From Marivirga arenosa (GTDB taxonomy: Bacteria > Bacteroidota > Bacteroidia > Cytophagales > Cyclobacteriaceae), in NCBI RefSeq assembly GCF_030503875.2, contig NZ_CP129968.2:1762001-1826000 (forward strand): DNA of 64,000 nucleotides. The letters are read 5' to 3'. How positions within the stretch are numbered: position 1 is the stretch's first letter; every line of letters begins with the position of its first letter. The notes beneath the pieces were generated by a model, which saw only the letters and a program-made list of their open reading frames with translations, searched no databases and had not been told where the DNA came from. The position numbers were made by a program, and so were the translations under genes. Positions 53,500 through 62,679 of this stretch are shown piece after piece.

Positions 53500-54122
53500 T
53501 GAATTTCCATTTAGAAGAATCTCCAGTAAAATTAAATATCCCGAAGCAAGACGCTTCGGGATATGCTATTTTATGCCTTCATGGAAGAAATCAAACACCC
53601 GCTTTCATGCAAGATATTTTAAAGAAAATGGGTTGGGAAAATATACCTGTAATTTTACCCACAGCATCTGAAAAAGCCTGGTATCCTAAAGGCTTTATGG
53701 CCGATTTAAATGAAAATCTACCAGATCTTGATTATTCCTTAGAGACGGTTGAACATTACCATAAAGAATTAAATGATTTAGGATATTCAGATGAAAACAT
53801 CATATTGATGGGCTTTTCTCAAGGAGCTTGTTTGATGGCTCAATATGCACTTTTACATCCTAATCGATATAAATCGATCATTATTTTTACAGGAGGTTAT
53901 ATAGGACAGGATGAAATAGATTGGAAATTCAAAGGAGATTTTGAAGAAACTCCGGTATATATTACTACTTCAGAAATAGATGAATGGGTACCTGTTTCAA
54001 GAACTAAAGAAACAGCAAATGAATTCAATAGACTAAATGCTAAGGTTGAATTGAAAATATTTGAAAAAAGACCTCATGAAGTTTCAGAAGAAGAAATTAA
54101 AGCTACTGCTAATTATTTATAA
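53499..54122 (+). CDS. MhqD-like alpha/beta hydrolase (phospholipase/carboxylesterase family)
   Basis: 207 aa. Alpha/beta-hydrolase with the elbow GFSQGACL (Ser near 110), Asp in ITTSEIDEWV and His in KRPHEVSE. Similar to MhqD, which accompanies hydroquinone dioxygenases in Bacillus mhq operons and may open or hydrolyse the cleavage product. Translationally coupled to the upstream dioxygenase. Its last codons form the 5' arm of the terminator hairpin. Paralogue at 60223. Confidence 0.88.
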   Translation: MNFHLEESPVKLNIPKQDASGYAILCLHGRNQTPAFMQDILKKMGWENIPVILPTASEKAWYPKGFMADLNENLPDLDYSLETVEHYHKELNDLGYSDENIILMGFSQGACLMAQYALLHPNRYKSIIIFTGGYIGQDEIDWKFKGDFEETPVYITTSEIDEWVPVSRTKETANEFNRLNAKVELKIFEKRPHEVSEEEIKATANYL

Positions 54123-54139
54123 GCAGTAGCTTTTTTTTT
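54099..54139 (+). terminator. Intrinsic terminator overlapping the end of the hydrolase gene
   Basis: AAAGCTACTGCT (54099-54110, coding) pairs with AGCAGTAGCTTT (54122-54133) over 12 bp, followed by an uninterrupted T run to 54139. The stop codon is in the loop. Confidence 0.85.
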
Positions 54140-55478
54140 ATAAGCTATTTTTAAAAGGAGCTCCAGTACTCTTCTCTATACTTTCTACAGTTTCACCCGG
54201 CATTAATTCAATTAATTCAAATCCTTCATTTCCTATTCTAAAGACAGCCTTATCAGTAATAACAATATCAACTGCTTGCATAGCGGTTACTGGTAAATCA
54301 CATTCTTTAACAAGCTTAGGACTTCCATCTTTATTAAGATGACTCATGGTAATGATTAATTTTTTAGCTCCAGATGCTAAATCCATGGCGCCACCAACTC
54401 CTAGTAAAGGTTTGCCTGGAACAGCCCAGTTAGCTAAGTTCCCTTTTTCATCCACTTCTAAGCCTCCCATTATTGCCACATCAACATGTTTTCCTCTAAT
54501 CATCCCAAAAGAGGTGGAGGTGTCAAAATAGCTAGCACCCTTAATAGCAGTAACCGGAATTTTACCGGCATTTACAGGATTGACCATTGCTCCTGAACCA
54601 TCAGAAGGCTCTGGACCTACACCCAACATTCCATTTTCGGTATGTAGCACAATTTCATCTTCAGCTTTAATAAGATCAGCCACAAGCGTAGGAATTCCGA
54701 TTCCCAAATTCACTATATCTCCTTTGCTGATCTCTTTTAATGCTCTTCGCGCAATATTCATTCTGGTTTCACCTGCTTTTTTGCTTCCAACAGATGCCGA
54801 GGATCCTAAGTTTTCCTCTTTTAGCTTTGATTCAACCAAAAAGTCCACAAAGCAAGCCTGAGTATGAATATGATTAGGGTCAAGTTCACCTACTTCTACA
54901 ATATCTTCTACTTCTGCAATTACCAAATCTGCAGCTGTTGCCATGGCAGGATTAAAATTCTGTTCTGTCATTCTATAAGTCAGATTCCCGGCTTTATCAG
55001 CTTTCCAAGCACGAATAAAAGCAACATTTCCTCTAATGGAATTCACAAATACTTGTTCCACTCCATTCAGGACTTTTGTTTCAAGCTCCTTTGCCAAAAC
55101 AGTTCCAGCCGCGGTAGGAGTGAAAAATCCTCCGATACCCATTCCACCGGCCCTGATAGCTTCTCCTAATGTTCCCTGTGGCAACAATGCATAATCAACC
55201 TTACCATCTTGAGCCCATTTTACTGCATTGGGGTTACTTGTAAAATAAGAACCAATCATTTTTTTGAGCTGACCATTGGTAAGCAATCTATCTCCCCCTA
55301 AACCTGGTTCTCCTACATTATTACCAATATAGGTTAATTGCTTGGTATCCGTTTCTGCCAGAGCATGCAGTAAATTCACCGGTGCTCCTGTCATACCAAA
55401 TCCACCACATAAAATGGTGTCATTTGATTTTACTTTTTTGGCTGCTTCTTGAGCAGTAATAATTGGAACATTTTTCAT
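54138..55478 (-). CDS. Fused 3-oxoacid CoA-transferase (subunits A and B)
   Basis: 446 aa; subunit A (about 1-215, [18 protein letters not shown]) and subunit B (about 235-446, [15 protein letters not shown]) joined in one chain, as in SCOT. The active-site Glu lies in [10 protein letters not shown] (about 281). The enzyme moves CoA from succinyl-CoA to an oxoacid. Given hydroxyquinol 1,2-dioxygenase and maleylacetate reductase next door, 3-oxoadipate is the most likely acceptor; acetoacetate is the alternative. One base after the FAD monooxygenase gene, in the same operon. Confidence 0.92.
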   Translation of the reverse strand: MKNVPIITAQEAAKKVKSNDTILCGGFGMTGAPVNLLHALAETDTKQLTYIGNNVGEPGLGGDRLLTNGQLKKMIGSYFTSNPNAVKWAQDGKVDYALLPQGTLGEAIRAGGMGIGGFFTPTAAGTVLAKELETKVLNGVEQVFVNSIRGNVAFIRAWKADKAGNLTYRMTEQNFNPAMATAADLVIAEVEDIVEVGELDPNHIHTQACFVDFLVESKLKEENLGSSASVGSKKAGETRMNIARRALKEISKGDIVNLGIGIPTLVADLIKAEDEIVLHTENGMLGVGPEPSDGSGAMVNPVNAGKIPVTAIKGASYFDTSTSFGMIRGKHVDVAIMGGLEVDEKGNLANWAVPGKPLLGVGGAMDLASGAKKLIITMSHLNKDGSPKLVKECDLPVTAMQAVDIVITDKAVFRIGNEGFELIELMPGETVESIEKSTGAPFKNSL

Positions 55479-55479
55479 C

Positions 55480-57231
55480 TTATTTCCCTAAAATTTTTTC
55501 AAATGCATTTTTTAAATCACTTTCTGCATTTTGACTTACTTCCTTTGCTCTAAATGCTATGTGATAATCTGGCCTAATTAATAAACAGCCAGAATCTTTA
55601 ATATCTCTGACTTCTGCCCATGCGCCATACAAATCAGTATAATCTCTGTCTGGGCCAATCTGAACAGTATTGATATTGATACCAAGAGATTTACTAAGCT
55701 CTTTGGCAGCTTCAATCCATTTTTCACCTCCAATACTTGTAAATAATGTGAATTCTCCTTTTCCTGATACATCTAAGGTAGAAACCTTATGCCCGTTCTT
55801 ACCTAACCAAACATGGGGTAAATGTGCTCCCGGTCTTGTGGAGGCTTGGTAATACAATTCTTTATCTCTTTTAAATTCTTCTTCATGACTACCATCAGCT
55901 ATGGTAGCATTTGAGTTATATCTTTGATTCATTTCTACGCCATGGCAGTTGAATTCATAGGATTTCAATGCAATAGCCTTTCTTAAATCTTCTCTTTGCT
56001 TTTCAGAAGTTGGATTATTATCCTTTAACTTCTCCATATTTGCCCTCATCTGTTCAGGTTTAATATCTTCACCCAAACCTAATGATTGGAATATCGGACC
56101 AAACTCTTCAATACTTTTATTCGCTCTATCTACTATTTGCTTTGCTATTGGCCCTCTTTCATCTTGATAACTTTCTAATAGCGATTCATTAGCCTCACCT
56201 TTGATTACTTTAGCAAGCTTCCAGCTAAGATTAAAAGCATCTTGTATTGAAGTGTTAGAACCTAAACCATTTGAAGGTGGGTGTCTGTGGATAGCATCAC
56301 CCATGCAAAATACTCTTCCTTCAGATATTTTTTTGGCATAACAATGATTTACCGTCCAGGTTGAAGTTTGTGTTATTTCTATAGGAATACTATCATCGCC
56401 AACTAGCTTGAAAGCAATTTCTTTTGCTAAATCATCATTTACTTCTGGTGGACCATCGTTGATGTCATACCCCCATACTATTAGCCATTCGTTCCAAGGT
56501 CTTACCATTCTAACCAATCCCATTCCAATTCCGCCTACATTAGAACCCGGCTGAAGCACCCAGTATAAAACACTTGGACGATGAGCAACATATTTGCTTA
56601 AGTCCATTTTGAAAACAATATTCATGCTTCCACCAACTCCCATTTCACCCTCGTAAGGAAGACCTAAGTTTTCTGCTACTTTACTATTACCTCCATCAGC
56701 ACCTACTAGATATTTAGCTCTTACTGTAAATTCTTCATCTGCTAGCCTATCTCTGCAAGTGACGGTAACTCCATTGTCATCTTGCACATGACTTAGATAT
56801 TCTGTGTCGAATTTAAATTTTGAGCCTGTTCTTGCTGCAGCACCCACTATGATGGGTTCCGCTAAGTTTTGTGGTATATCACATATTTTGGTAGGACTGG
56901 CTAAAGTATAATCTGCCATTCTATTTGGGTGGTTTCCCCAAGAATATAATCTACCTAACTCCTCGCCAGCCAAACTAGTACAAAACACATTATTCCCCAT
57001 TAATTCTTGTGGAACTGCTTTTTCAATTACCTCTTCTTCAATTCCAAGGTCTCGGAATACCTCCATAGTCCTTTGATTTGTAATATGGGCTCTAGGGGAA
57101 TTGGCTAGCCAACCATATTTTGTAACCACCATATTTTTAATCCCATATTTACTTAAAAGAGCTGAAGTGGTAGATCCTGCTGGGCCGCTTCCCACAATAA
57201 GTACATCCGTTTCGTATCTAGCTTTTTCCAT
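55480..57231 (-). CDS. FAD-dependent aromatic monooxygenase (TfdB/phenol hydroxylase-like)
   Basis: 583 aa class A flavoprotein. FAD-binding [17 protein letters not shown] (14-30), the [21 protein letters not shown] block, GADGGNSKV near 170 and the [16 protein letters not shown] motif near 295, with a thioredoxin-like C-terminal domain. Length and motifs place it with 2,4-dichlorophenol 6-monooxygenase (TfdB), phenol 2-monooxygenase and resorcinol hydroxylase. With a hydroxyquinol dioxygenase divergent 91 bp away, a para- or ortho-hydroxylation giving hydroxyquinol (for example from resorcinol) is the best guess. Confidence 0.92.
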   Translation of the reverse strand: MEKARYETDVLIVGSGPAGSTTSALLSKYGIKNMVVTKYGWLANSPRAHITNQRTMEVFRDLGIEEEVIEKAVPQELMGNNVFCTSLAGEELGRLYSWGNHPNRMADYTLASPTKICDIPQNLAEPIIVGAAARTGSKFKFDTEYLSHVQDDNGVTVTCRDRLADEEFTVRAKYLVGADGGNSKVAENLGLPYEGEMGVGGSMNIVFKMDLSKYVAHRPSVLYWVLQPGSNVGGIGMGLVRMVRPWNEWLIVWGYDINDGPPEVNDDLAKEIAFKLVGDDSIPIEITQTSTWTVNHCYAKKISEGRVFCMGDAIHRHPPSNGLGSNTSIQDAFNLSWKLAKVIKGEANESLLESYQDERGPIAKQIVDRANKSIEEFGPIFQSLGLGEDIKPEQMRANMEKLKDNNPTSEKQREDLRKAIALKSYEFNCHGVEMNQRYNSNATIADGSHEEEFKRDKELYYQASTRPGAHLPHVWLGKNGHKVSTLDVSGKGEFTLFTSIGGEKWIEAAKELSKSLGININTVQIGPDRDYTDLYGAWAEVRDIKDSGCLLIRPDYHIAFRAKEVSQNAESDLKNAFEKILGK

Positions 57232-57322
57232 AGCGTTTTTTCTAAATGTTTATATAAAGAACATAAGTTTAATAATAAAACAAAAGTTTGAAATAATTGT
57301 TTATAAAAAAAATAGACGTCAA
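57232..57322. promoter_or_regulatory. Divergent control region of the hydroxyquinol genes
   Basis: 91 bp between the monooxygenase (minus) and the dioxygenase (plus). Very AT-rich; contains CAAAAGTTTG, a 10-bp palindrome (about 57280-57289), and TTTATA copies on both sides. A likely site for the IclR-family regulator at 58281. No exact TAnnTTTG box. Confidence 0.35.
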
Positions 57323-58186
57323 ATGAGAAACTTAACTGAAGAAAACCTTACCGATATCGTATTGCAGAAGATCAATAGCGATGATCCTAGAAGTCAAGAA
57401 ATCCTAACTAAATTGGTAAAGCACCTACATGCTTTTATCAAAGATTTAGAGCCTACAGAAGAAGAATGGTTTAAAGCAATAGACTTTTTAACTAGAACGG
57501 GTCAAAAATGTGATGATAAACGCCAAGAGTTTATTTTGTTATCTGATGTTTTAGGCGTGTCAATGCTAGTAGATGCTATCAATCACAGAACTCAGCAAGA
57601 CGCCACTGAAACTACAGTAACAGGGCCATTTCATGCACCAGCCATGAATATGGAAATGGGAGATAATATTGCGAGAGGTAAAGAAGTAGAAACAGGTGAA
57701 CCGGCTTTATTTAGAGGTAAAATTTTAGATCCAGAAGGAAAGCCATTGAAAGGGGCTACAATAGATGTTTGGCAATCTAATGATGATGGTTTTTATGATA
57801 TTCAAGATAGTTCTCAACCTGAGATGAATTTAAGAGGGATTTTCACTACAGATGAATCAGGGGAATTTTGGTTTAAATCAATTAAGCCTTCTCCATACCC
57901 AGTTCCAACTGATGGTCCAGTAGGTGAAGTACTGAGAGCTTCAGGCAGACATCCAATGCGTCCTGCTCATATTCATTTCTGGATTGAAGCTGAGGGCTAT
58001 CAAACTTTAATTACTCATATTTTTGTAGAAGGAGATGAATATTTAGATTCTGATGCTGTGTTTGGTGTAAAAGAGTCCTTAATTCTAGATTTTCCTTTAA
58101 ATGAAAGTAAAGAGGATATGGATAAATACGGTTTTAAATCATCTTTCTACGATGTTGAATATGATTTTAAATTGGTGAAGAAATAA
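57323..58186 (+). CDS. Hydroxyquinol 1,2-dioxygenase (intradiol)
   Basis: 287 aa from the ATG at 57323. N-terminal helical dimerisation domain (about 1-100) and C-terminal intradiol barrel. Fe(III) ligands are in place: Tyr in SNDDGFYDIQ, Tyr in KPSPYPVPTDGPVG, and two His in RPAHIHFWI. TVTGPFHAP and the PTDGPVG loop fit hydroxyquinol (1,2,4-trihydroxybenzene) dioxygenases rather than catechol 1,2-dioxygenase. The product is maleylacetate, substrate of the reductase at 59058. An open frame extending upstream to 57101 runs antisense through the monooxygenase and is ignored. Confidence 0.92.
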   Translation: MRNLTEENLTDIVLQKINSDDPRSQEILTKLVKHLHAFIKDLEPTEEEWFKAIDFLTRTGQKCDDKRQEFILLSDVLGVSMLVDAINHRTQQDATETTVTGPFHAPAMNMEMGDNIARGKEVETGEPALFRGKILDPEGKPLKGATIDVWQSNDDGFYDIQDSSQPEMNLRGIFTTDESGEFWFKSIKPSPYPVPTDGPVGEVLRASGRHPMRPAHIHFWIEAEGYQTLITHIFVEGDEYLDSDAVFGVKESLILDFPLNESKEDMDKYGFKSSFYDVEYDFKLVKK

Positions 58187-58280
58187 GTTAAGGTCAAAAT
58201 ACTTATTCAAGATGGTATAGCCAGTATTTTACCGTCAAGTTAATTCGGTCAATTTCACTTTAAATCTGCACATTTGTAAG

Positions 58281-59054
58281 ATGGAATCTATCAAAAAATC
58301 TGATTTTGTTCAGTCTCTGGAAAAGGGATTAAACGTAATTGCATCATTTGATGCAGAGAATCAAAGCATGACCTTAACTGAAGTCGCTAAAAAAGTAGAT
58401 TTAACGCGTGCTAATGCACGTAGAATTTTGTTAACCTTACAGTATTTAGGTTATGTTCAATGTGAAGACGGTAAAAAATTCAGTTTAAGTCCAAAAATTC
58501 TTACCCTTGGTTATTCTTATTTATCTGGCTTGCCATACCATGAAATTGCAAAGCCTTTTTTGAGGCAATTAGCAGATCAGGTAAATGAATCTTGTTCTAT
58601 GTCGGTGCTTGACCAGAATGATATAGTATATGTGGCGAGAGTTCAAACTAATAGAATTATGACCCTAGCTTTAGGAATTGGAACCCGCTTGCCAGTTTAT
58701 GCTACCTCAATGGGAAGAGTACTGTTATCAAGGCTGGAGGATGAGGATTTACTTCAATACCTTCACAGTCTAAAAATTGAAAAGTTAACAGAGAATACGA
58801 TTACAGATCCTGATAAACTTTTTGAAAGAATCAAAGTAGTAAGAAATAGAGGTTGGGCAATTGCAGATCAGGAATTAGAAATTGGCGTGCGGTCGATAGC
58901 TTGTCCGATTAATGATAAAAGTGGAAAAACCATTGCCGCATTAAACATAAGTGGACATGCCAGCAGAGTAAGTAAAGACGAAATGCAGGAGAAGTTTTTA
59001 CCACATTTGAAAAGTACAGTAGTTCAAATAGAAAACGCAATACATAAATTATAG
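58281..59054 (+). CDS. IclR family transcription regulator (PcaR/PobR-like)
   Basis: 257 aa. N-terminal winged HTH (about 10-75: LTEVAKKVDLTRANARRILLTLQYLGYV) and a C-terminal effector-binding GAF-like domain (about 85-255). The IclR subgroup with FVQSLEKGLNVI at the start includes PcaR, PcaU and PobR, regulators of protocatechuate and 3-oxoadipate routes, which suits its position between hydroxyquinol dioxygenase and maleylacetate reductase. 3 bp before the reductase gene. Confidence 0.92.
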   Translation: MESIKKSDFVQSLEKGLNVIASFDAENQSMTLTEVAKKVDLTRANARRILLTLQYLGYVQCEDGKKFSLSPKILTLGYSYLSGLPYHEIAKPFLRQLADQVNESCSMSVLDQNDIVYVARVQTNRIMTLALGIGTRLPVYATSMGRVLLSRLEDEDLLQYLHSLKIEKLTENTITDPDKLFERIKVVRNRGWAIADQELEIGVRSIACPINDKSGKTIAALNISGHASRVSKDEMQEKFLPHLKSTVVQIENAIHKL

Positions 59055-59057
59055 ATT

Positions 59058-60110
59058 ATGAATTTTACGTATACATCATATCCTAATCAAGTTTATTTTG
59101 GAAAAGGTAAAACCGATGAATTACCTAATATCTTAAAAGATTACTCCAAAGTAATGGCGATGGGAGAGGAACGTTGGGAACCTCATATTAAGAAAGTAGC
59201 AAAAGAGATTGGTGAAGAAAACCTATATTATTTTCCAGAGATCATTCAGCATGTACCCCAGTCATTAGTGGATAAGGCGATGATTAAGCTAAAGGGAGAA
59301 AAACCAGATGTACTATTGGCCTTTGGGGGAGGTTCTGCTGTTGGGCTTGCTAAAGCTTTAGCCTTAGAAACTGATATTCCTATTATTGCAGTACCTACAA
59401 CTTATTCCGGTTCAGAGCAAACTAATATTTGGGGCATTAGTACAGAGGAGGGCAAAACAACCGGAAAATCTATGAAAGTTATGCCGAAAGTAGTCGTGTA
59501 TGATCCTGATCTGACATCCAGTTTACCCTTGAGTTTAGCTGTCACTAGTGGTATGAATGCTATGGCTCATTTAATGGAGGCTATTTACGCTCCAAATGGA
59601 AATCCTGTAACTCGTCATCATGCATTATTAGGAGTTGAATATATAAAAAAGGGATTAGAGATATTAGCAAAAGAAAAGCAACTAACGGAAGAAGCTAATA
59701 CCGATATTCAATTTGGAGCTTATCTAGCCGGTAAGTGCTTATGTGAAGTGAGTATGTCATTACACCATAAAATGGCTCATGTTTTAGGGGGTAGCTTTAA
59801 ATTAGAACATTCTTATGTTCATACAGTACTTCAGTCTTTTGTACTTAAATATCAGTGGGATTCCTTATCCGATGAAATTAAAACTGATTTTAGACAAGTA
59901 TTGGGTCATAACCCAGCCCATAAATTACAAGAATTGTCAGGTAATGCAGGCGGACCAACAGATTTAAAAAGTATTGGGTTTAAAATTGATGATATCGAAA
60001 AAGCAGTAGAAACTGTTTTGGCGAAACCTTACGAAAATGTAGCGCCATTAGAGAAATCAAAATTAGTTGATATGCTGCACCATGCATATGAAGGGAGTCT
60101 TGAAGGCTAA
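59058..60110 (+). CDS. Maleylacetate reductase (iron-type alcohol dehydrogenase family)
   Basis: 350 aa. Nucleotide-binding GGGSAVGLAKALAL near 91 and VPTTYSGSEQTNIWGI near 113, and the metal/substrate His region LHHKMAHVLGGSFKLEHSYVH near 233. TYSGSEQT and the LHHK...LPH-like pattern are hallmarks of maleylacetate reductases among Fe-ADHs. Reduces maleylacetate to 3-oxoadipate with NADH. Coupled to the IclR gene. Followed by a perfect 13-bp terminator hairpin. Confidence 0.93.
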   Translation: MNFTYTSYPNQVYFGKGKTDELPNILKDYSKVMAMGEERWEPHIKKVAKEIGEENLYYFPEIIQHVPQSLVDKAMIKLKGEKPDVLLAFGGGSAVGLAKALALETDIPIIAVPTTYSGSEQTNIWGISTEEGKTTGKSMKVMPKVVVYDPDLTSSLPLSLAVTSGMNAMAHLMEAIYAPNGNPVTRHHALLGVEYIKKGLEILAKEKQLTEEANTDIQFGAYLAGKCLCEVSMSLHHKMAHVLGGSFKLEHSYVHTVLQSFVLKYQWDSLSDEIKTDFRQVLGHNPAHKLQELSGNAGGPTDLKSIGFKIDDIEKAVETVLAKPYENVAPLEKSKLVDMLHHAYEGSLEG

Positions 60111-60137
60111 TTATTTTCCACTATAATTTTCTGATTT

Positions 60138-60168
60138 GAAGGTTTAGTTTGATAAAAACTAAACCTTC
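60138..60168 (+). terminator. Intrinsic terminator after maleylacetate reductase
   Basis: GAAGGTTTAGTTT (60138-60150), GATAA loop, AAACTAAACCTTC (60156-60168): perfect 13-bp stem followed by ATCTTTT. Confidence 0.8.
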
Positions 60169-60222
60169 ATCTTTTAAATTAGTTGTATATACATATATTG
60201 TTGTTGTATTAATTAATTTAGA

Positions 60223-60864
60223 ATGTCAAATACATTACATTTATTTGAAAACACCATTTTTGAAGGTACAGCTGTAAATGAAGCAAAACATGCGATCATT
60301 ATGACTCATGGCAGAGGAGATGATGCTTCCAAAATGCAGCAATTAGTAAAGAGCTTAAATTTAGCAGATCAAACTGCCATAGTTTACCCTATTGCTACTA
60401 ATAACACATGGTATCCTACAGGCTTTATGAAGGATTGGGAAGAGAACCAACCATGGCTTGATTCCGCTCTTGAAAATTACGGTACTATAATCAAGTATTT
60501 AAATGAGCAAGGTATTGATACTGAAAATATTTTTCTTTTAGGTTTCTCGCAAGGTGCATGTTTAACATTGGAATATGCTACCCGAAACGCAGAAAAATAT
60601 GCAGGTATAGCCATTCTTAGTGGAGGGTTAATCGGTCCACAAATTCAAATGAATCATTATAAAGGTGATTTTAAGGGTACGGAAGTTTTGATAGGATGTA
60701 GCGATATAGATCATCATATTCCGGAATCAAGACTTCACGAATCAGATGAGGTGCTAAGCTCTATGGGTGCTAATGTTGATAAAAGAATATACCCAGGAAT
60801 GGATCATATCATAAATGATGATGAAATTAAGAAAGTAAATGAAATGTTGGCATCATTAAAATAA
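60223..60864 (+). CDS. MhqD-like alpha/beta hydrolase, second copy
   Basis: 213 aa carboxylesterase-type hydrolase with GFSQGACL (Ser near 110), Asp in GCSDIDHHIP and His in GMDHIIND. Clearly paralogous to the protein at 53499: both have WYPxGFM, LLGFSQGACL/LMGFSQGACL and GGLIGP/GGYIGQ segments. Precedes the second ring-cleaving dioxygenase by 6 bp, the reverse of the gene order in the first pair. Confidence 0.88.
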   Translation: MSNTLHLFENTIFEGTAVNEAKHAIIMTHGRGDDASKMQQLVKSLNLADQTAIVYPIATNNTWYPTGFMKDWEENQPWLDSALENYGTIIKYLNEQGIDTENIFLLGFSQGACLTLEYATRNAEKYAGIAILSGGLIGPQIQMNHYKGDFKGTEVLIGCSDIDHHIPESRLHESDEVLSSMGANVDKRIYPGMDHIINDDEIKKVNEMLASLK

Positions 60865-60870
60865 ATCAGA

Positions 60871-61818
60871 ATGAACTTTAAAGGAATAATAAAAGGATTA
60901 CATCATATTACCGCTACGGTTAATGATGCTCAAGAAGATTACGATTTTTATACAAAATTATTGGGTCAAAGATTAGTGAAGGAAACTGTAAACTTTGATA
61001 ATGAGAAGGTTTACCATTTTTATTATGGTAATGAAATCGGTTCACCTTCTACTATTTTTACAACTTTTCCTTATAAAGATCAGGGCGTAAGAGATGGAAT
61101 TATTGGATCAGGACAAGTATTTGAAACCGTTTTTTCTGCACCTGCTAATAGTTTACAATATTGGGAAGATAGGTTAAAGAAACATAATGTAGACGTTTCA
61201 AAGGCCAATTTATTCGGAAAAAAGAAATTAACCTTTAAAGACCCATCAGGATTGAATTTAGCAATTATTGAAGATGGAGAAGATGAAAGAAGCCCCGTTT
61301 GGAAATCGGATGAAGTACCTACTGGCCAAAATATTATAGGAATTCATCATGTTGTATTAGCTATTGAGAATGTAGAGGAGACTTTAAAGTTTTTAGAAGT
61401 ATTTGGATATGAATCTACCCAAAAGGAAGGTGATTTTACTTTGTTGAATTCTTCAATTGGAGGTGCCGGTAATTCTTTGGTTGTTATGGATGCTAAAGGC
61501 TTACCAGAAGGTAAAAATGGTTTAGGAACTGTGCATCATGTGGCTCATAGAGTAGAGAGTATTGATGAATCGCTCAAAATCAAAGATTATCTTGAAAATG
61601 AACTTAACTTAAAAGTTACTGAAGTAAAAGACAGAAAATATTTCCAATCTATTTATTTCAGAATACCAGGAGGAGTATTATTCGAAATTGCTACCGAAGG
61701 ACCTGGTTTTATGGTGGATGAATCGAATAAGGAATTAGGAAGCTCACTAAAATTACCAGACTGGCAGGAGGAAAGAAGAGCAGAGATTGAAGCAGGTTTA
61801 CTGGATTATGAAAGATAA
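60871..61818 (+). CDS. MhqO-like ring-cleaving dioxygenase (VOC), second copy
   Basis: 315 aa. Metal ligands in GLHHITATVN (His near 10), TVHHVAHRV (His) and GVLFEIAT (Glu). Two VOC halves, same family as 52522. It could act on a hydroquinone produced from the aromatic pathway or on quinones from oxidative stress. Overlaps the SnoaL-like gene by 11 bp. Confidence 0.9.
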   Translation: MNFKGIIKGLHHITATVNDAQEDYDFYTKLLGQRLVKETVNFDNEKVYHFYYGNEIGSPSTIFTTFPYKDQGVRDGIIGSGQVFETVFSAPANSLQYWEDRLKKHNVDVSKANLFGKKKLTFKDPSGLNLAIIEDGEDERSPVWKSDEVPTGQNIIGIHHVVLAIENVEETLKFLEVFGYESTQKEGDFTLLNSSIGGAGNSLVVMDAKGLPEGKNGLGTVHHVAHRVESIDESLKIKDYLENELNLKVTEVKDRKYFQSIYFRIPGGVLFEIATEGPGFMVDESNKELGSSLKLPDWQEERRAEIEAGLLDYER

Positions 61819-62200
61819 TATAGCAAGACTTGCAGCTATTAAGAACAATGCCATTGCATTTTATGAAATGGCATTTACAGGAAAACCAGCAAAAGCTGTA
61901 GAATTATACGTGGGGGATCAATATATTCAACATAATCCTTTGGTAGAAAATGGTACTGATGGGTTTATTAGATATTTTGAAAAAATGCAAGTGAAGTTTC
62001 CTAATAAACAAATTGATTTTGCTAGAGCCGTAGCGGAAGATGATTTGGTGGCACTTCACACCCATCAAGTTTGGGCTGGAGATGGAGAATATATTACTAT
62101 GGACTTTTTCAGATTTGATGAAAAAGAGAAAATAGTTGAACACTGGGATAGTATTCAAAAGATACCATCAGAGTCAGCCAATCCTAATACCATGTATTGA
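61808..62200 (+). CDS. SnoaL/NTF2-like fold protein
   Basis: 130 aa from the ATG at 61808 (an ATG seven codons earlier is also open but lies deeper in the dioxygenase gene). Cone-shaped alpha+beta fold indicated by FYEMAFTGKPAKAVELYVGDQYIQHNP, HTHQVWAGDGEYITMDFFRFDEKEKIVEHWD, the usual SnoaL-like arrangement with His/Asp lining the pocket. Probably an isomerase or cyclase acting on the ring-cleavage product, or a non-enzymatic binder. Last gene but one of the second dioxygenase unit. Confidence 0.85.
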   Translation: MKDNIARLAAIKNNAIAFYEMAFTGKPAKAVELYVGDQYIQHNPLVENGTDGFIRYFEKMQVKFPNKQIDFARAVAEDDLVALHTHQVWAGDGEYITMDFFRFDEKEKIVEHWDSIQKIPSESANPNTMY

Positions 62201-62225
62201 TTTAAAATCCTCAGATTACAATCAG

Positions 62226-62678
62226 ATGCAAAAATCAAATTTAATATTAATGATGTTGGTGTTTTTAGCGGGCGCTATTTTACCTATACAGGCTGGTTTT
62301 AATATACAAATAGGTAAAGCAGTACAACAGCCTGTTTTTGCAGCATTTGCTTCCTTTTTAATAGGGACAACAGCTTTATTTTTATATTTATTAGCCGTTC
62401 GTTTTAATTTCTCGAGCATTAGTGCTACTCAAACCGTTTCTCCATTATTTTGGACAGCAGGGATTTTAGGAGCTTTCTATGTGGCTTCCGTAATTATTAT
62501 TGCACCACGCCTAGGGACAGCCCTAACATTCTCATTAATAGTTGGAGGTCAAATGATTATATCATTAATTTTAGACCACTTTGGCTTATTAGGTTTTTCA
62601 ATAAAAGAAATTAATTGGCAAAGAATACTTGGCGTTATATTCCTGGTTTTAGGCGTTTTATTAATTAGAAAGTATTAA
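62226..62678 (+). CDS. DMT superfamily membrane protein (DUF606/YdcZ-like)
   Basis: 150 aa from the ATG at 62226, with five hydrophobic helices (about 5-25, 33-57, 70-92, 95-118, 130-148). LAGAILPIQAGFNIQIGK and the APRLGTALTFSLIVGGQ block are typical of the DUF606/YdcZ half-size transporter family. Some members export small molecules. 26 bp after the SnoaL-like gene and convergent with the M1 peptidase gene one base away. An upstream in-frame ATG (62136) lies inside the SnoaL-like gene and is rejected. Confidence 0.85.
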   Translation: MQKSNLILMMLVFLAGAILPIQAGFNIQIGKAVQQPVFAAFASFLIGTTALFLYLLAVRFNFSSISATQTVSPLFWTAGILGAFYVASVIIIAPRLGTALTFSLIVGGQMIISLILDHFGLLGFSIKEINWQRILGVIFLVLGVLLIRKY

Positions 62679-62679
62679 G

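Noticed and set aside
57101..57322. N-terminal extension of the hydroxyquinol dioxygenase
   Set aside because: It would run antisense through the monooxygenase coding region; the ATG at 57323 gives the family length.
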